Shown here: in pieces, positions 62,180 through 64,000 of the stretch
Layout: every line of letters starts with the position of its first letter
How positions within the stretch are numbered: the first letter of the stretch is position 1
DNA from: CAWIJK01 sp963836375
GTDB lineage: Bacteria; Actinomycetota; Acidimicrobiia; Acidimicrobiales; RAAP-2
Assembly (NCBI GenBank): GCA_963836375.1
Contig: CAWIJK010000002.1
Coordinates: 930,001-994,000, forward strand
DNA length: 64,000 nt
Direction of reading: 5' to 3'
Translations under genes and position numbers: made by a program
The notes under the pieces: generated by a model
The model's database searches: none
The model's input: only the letters and a program-made list of their open reading frames with translations
What the model was told of the DNA's origin: nothing

Positions 62180-63450
62180 AGACCCTGGTCTTCGAGCGCA
62201 ACCTGCCCCGGTTCGCCGCCGCCCGGGTGGCCTCGGCCTTCGGGTCGGGGCGCGGCGCGACGGTCGGACCGCTGCGGCTCGTCGAGGCCGACCCACCTGA
62301 GCTGCCCGGCGACGACTGGCACCGGGTCCGCCCGGTGCTGTCGGGGATCTGCGGCTCGGACCTCGCCACCATCGACGGCCGCAGCTCGCGGTACTTCGAG
62401 GACCTGGTGAGCTTCCCCTTCGTACCGGGCCACGAGGTGGTGGGCACCCTCGCGTCGGCCGGCACCGGTGCCGACGGCCGGCCCCTGGCCGAGGGCGACC
62501 GAGTCGTGCTCGAACCGGTCCTGGGCTGCGCCGCGCGGGCCATCGAGCCGCCCTGCGCGGCGTGTGCGGCGGGCCGGCTCGGCGACTGCGAGCACGTCGC
62601 CTTCGGGCACCTGCGTCCGGGCCTCCAGACCGGGTTCTGCGCCGACACCGGCGGGGGCTGGTCGGCAGCGGGCCTGGTGGCCCACGAGAGCCAGCTCCAC
62701 CGCGTGCCCGACCGGGCTGAGCGACGCACGACGCGGTGACCGTCGAGCCGGTGGCCTGCGCCGTCCACGCCGTCCTGGGAGCCGGCCTGGACGACGGCGA
62801 CTCGGTGGCGGTGCTCGGGGCGGGCACCCTGGGCCTGTGCGTCACCGCGTCGCTGGCCCACCTCGTCGGCGTCGGGACGCTGCCCGTTGCCGTCGTCGCT
62901 GGCTCGTGGGCGCCCGCTACGCGCACCAGCGGCGACTGGCCGAGCGAGCTCGGGGCCGGCGAGGCCCTGCCCCCCGACCAGCTGGCCCGGGCCGTCCGGC
63001 GCCGGAGCCGCTCGCTGGCCCTCGGGGCGCCCGGGACCGGCGCGCCAGCGGCTCACCGGCGGGGCCGACGTCGTCTTCGACTGCGTGGGCTCGGCCGACT
63101 CGATCGCCCAGTCCCTGGCCATGGTCCGGCCCCGGGGCCGGGTGGTCCTGGTCGGGATGCCCGGCCGGGTCCACGTCGACCTGGCCCCGCTGTGGCACCG
63201 GGAGGTGGCCCTCGTCGGCGCCTACGCCTACGGCACCGAGCAGGTGGCGGGCGGGGCCGAACCGGTGCGCACGTTCGACCTGGCCATCGAGGTCGTCGCC
63301 GCCCTGGGGACCGGCCGGCTGGTCTCGGCCACCTACCCGCTCGAGCGCTTCGAAGAGGCGGTCGCCCACGCCGGGGCGGCCGGTCGCCGGGGTGCCGTCA
63401 AGATCGCCTTCGACCTCCGCCCCGAGCCGAGGGCCGGGAAAGGACGCTGA
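62176..63450 (+). pseudogene. Zinc alcohol dehydrogenase family protein (frameshifted in this sequence)
   Basis: About 425 codons of an MDR dehydrogenase. The zinc-enzyme start 'RPVLSGICGSDLATIDG', 'VPGHEVVGTL', 'VVLEPVLGCAARA' and Cys-rich structural zinc lobe 'PPCAACAAGRLGDCEHV' are in frame. After ~62710 the frame breaks at several points (near 62710, 62725, 62908, 62945, 63045). Continuing pieces 'VEPVACAVHAVLGAG', 'GAGTLGLCVTASLAHL' (NAD loop), 'GADVVFDCVGSADS' and 'VVLVGMPG' follow the family order. Final 'GRRGAVKIAFDLRPE' ends at 63450. Partner of the acyl-CoA reductase; would interconvert alcohol and aldehyde. Confidence 0.82.
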
Positions 63451-63451
63451 G

Positions 63452-64000
63452 ATGAGCCCCAGGCCCGGATTCGTGCTCGAGGTCGACCGCTCCACCCCAC
63501 CCACCTTGTTGTGGAACGGCGAGCGCTACGGCCTCCAACGCCTGCCCGAGGGGAGCCGGGTGGTCTACGCCCCCGAGCCCCTCGACAAGCATCGAGGACC
63601 CGGTGGCGGCCATCCGCCACGCCCTCGAGCACCCGCTCGGCGACAGCCAGCCGCTGTCGGCTGCTGCTGCGGGCCGGTATGCGCCTCACCATCTGCTTCG
63701 ACGACATCTCCCTGCCCCTCCCCCCCATGCAGGCCCCCGACGTCCGCCAGCTGGTCATCGAGGAGGTCCTCGACATGGCGGCGGCGGCCGGGGTGGACGA
63801 CGTGGTGCTCATCGCCGCCTTGGCCCTGCACCGCCGGATGACCGAAGCCGAGCTCCGCCACGCCCTCGGCAACCGGGTCTACGACGCCTTCGCGCCCTAC
63901 GGCCTCCTCACCCAGCACGACGCCGAGGACCCCGACAACCTGGTCGACCTCGGCCGGACCGACCAGGGCGAGGACGTCGAGATCAACAAGCGGGCGGCCA
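63452..64000 (+). pseudogene. LarA-like nickel-dependent racemase family protein, N-terminal part (frameshifted, cut by window)
   Basis: The first ~180 residues of a DUF2088/lactate-racemase-like protein. 'LRAGMRLTICFDDISLPLPPM' and 'DDVVLIAALALHRRMTEAELRHALG' show the N-terminal domain. The frame breaks twice, near 63592 (extra a in 'gacaagc') and near 63672 (extra g in the ctgctg run). It starts 2 bp after the dehydrogenase stop, so it is the third gene of the TetR-controlled operon. The LarA catalytic Lys/His region lies beyond the window. Racemase activity is not proven. Confidence 0.75.

Overview
The window is very GC-rich DNA from an actinomycete-type bacterium. The evidence is phosphatidylinositol mannoside (PIM) genes, the mycothiol ligase mshC, a mycoredoxin domain, an F420:NADP reductase, an InhA-type enoyl reductase, a WhiB protein, many GTG starts and many 4-bp GTGA stop/start overlaps. 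Three secreted proteins share 42-46-residue repeats built on 'DGG-(V/I)-(F/Y)-x-F-G-(D/N)'. I associate that repeat with Acidimicrobiia-like lineages, so that class is my best guess, but it is an inference. No transposases, integrases, CRISPR arrays or phage genes were seen.

Layout. 1-9.3 kb (mostly minus strand): the order thrS - HIT protein - PIP synthase - acyltransferase - pimA matches the mycobacterial PIM locus, with an EF-G-like GTPase inserted on the plus strand. Upstream lie mshC (one frameshift in a G7 run) and an F420-dependent reductase. 9.4-15.6 kb: inhA-like reductase, SnoaL-like protein, arylsulfatase, ABC exporter, DinB-like protein. 15.6-23.3 kb: membrane protein and K+ channel, a three-gene minus operon (enoyl-CoA hydratase, dienoyl-CoA-reductase-like SDR, 2OG-Fe(II) oxygenase), a divergent nitronate-monooxygenase-like flavoprotein, a nitroreductase and a secreted HExxH protein.

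23.3-30.1 kb is the most interesting part. A cobalamin riboswitch precedes five minus-strand genes: a secreted alpha/alpha-barrel protein with six surface repeats, a membrane-anchored DUF4430 (transcobalamin-C-terminal-like) protein, EcfT, a fused double EcfA ATPase and an EcfS. All four junctions are GTGA overlaps. I read it as a B12-capture and uptake system in which the two halves of an intrinsic-factor/transcobalamin-like binder are separate proteins feeding an ECF transporter.

30.1-40.3 kb: VOC protein, HTH regulator, a sedolisin (S53) protease with the same repeats, CMD-like and SHOCT proteins, ClC channel, FMN split-barrel protein, TTG-start cold-shock protein with a strong terminator, acyl-CoA ligase. 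40.1-46.9 kb: membrane glycosyltransferase, hybrid histidine kinase, then a convergent operon of a response-regulator/PIG-L-deacetylase fusion, a PHP phosphoesterase and an ATP-grasp ligase. 47.1-50.9 kb: Ntn hydrolase, AI-2E transporter, mycoredoxin-thioredoxin reductase fusion. 50.9-57.9 kb is visibly less GC-rich with small orphan genes, WhiB, a YVTN/PKD/repeat surface protein and a TetR/methyltransferase pair. 58.0-64.0 kb: tRNA-Val, a membrane protein, and a TetR regulator with two operators in front of a fatty acyl-CoA reductase-HAD / alcohol dehydrogenase / LarA-like operon. That operon carries about ten frame breaks in its last 3 kb, most easily explained by poor sequence at the window end, though gene decay is possible.
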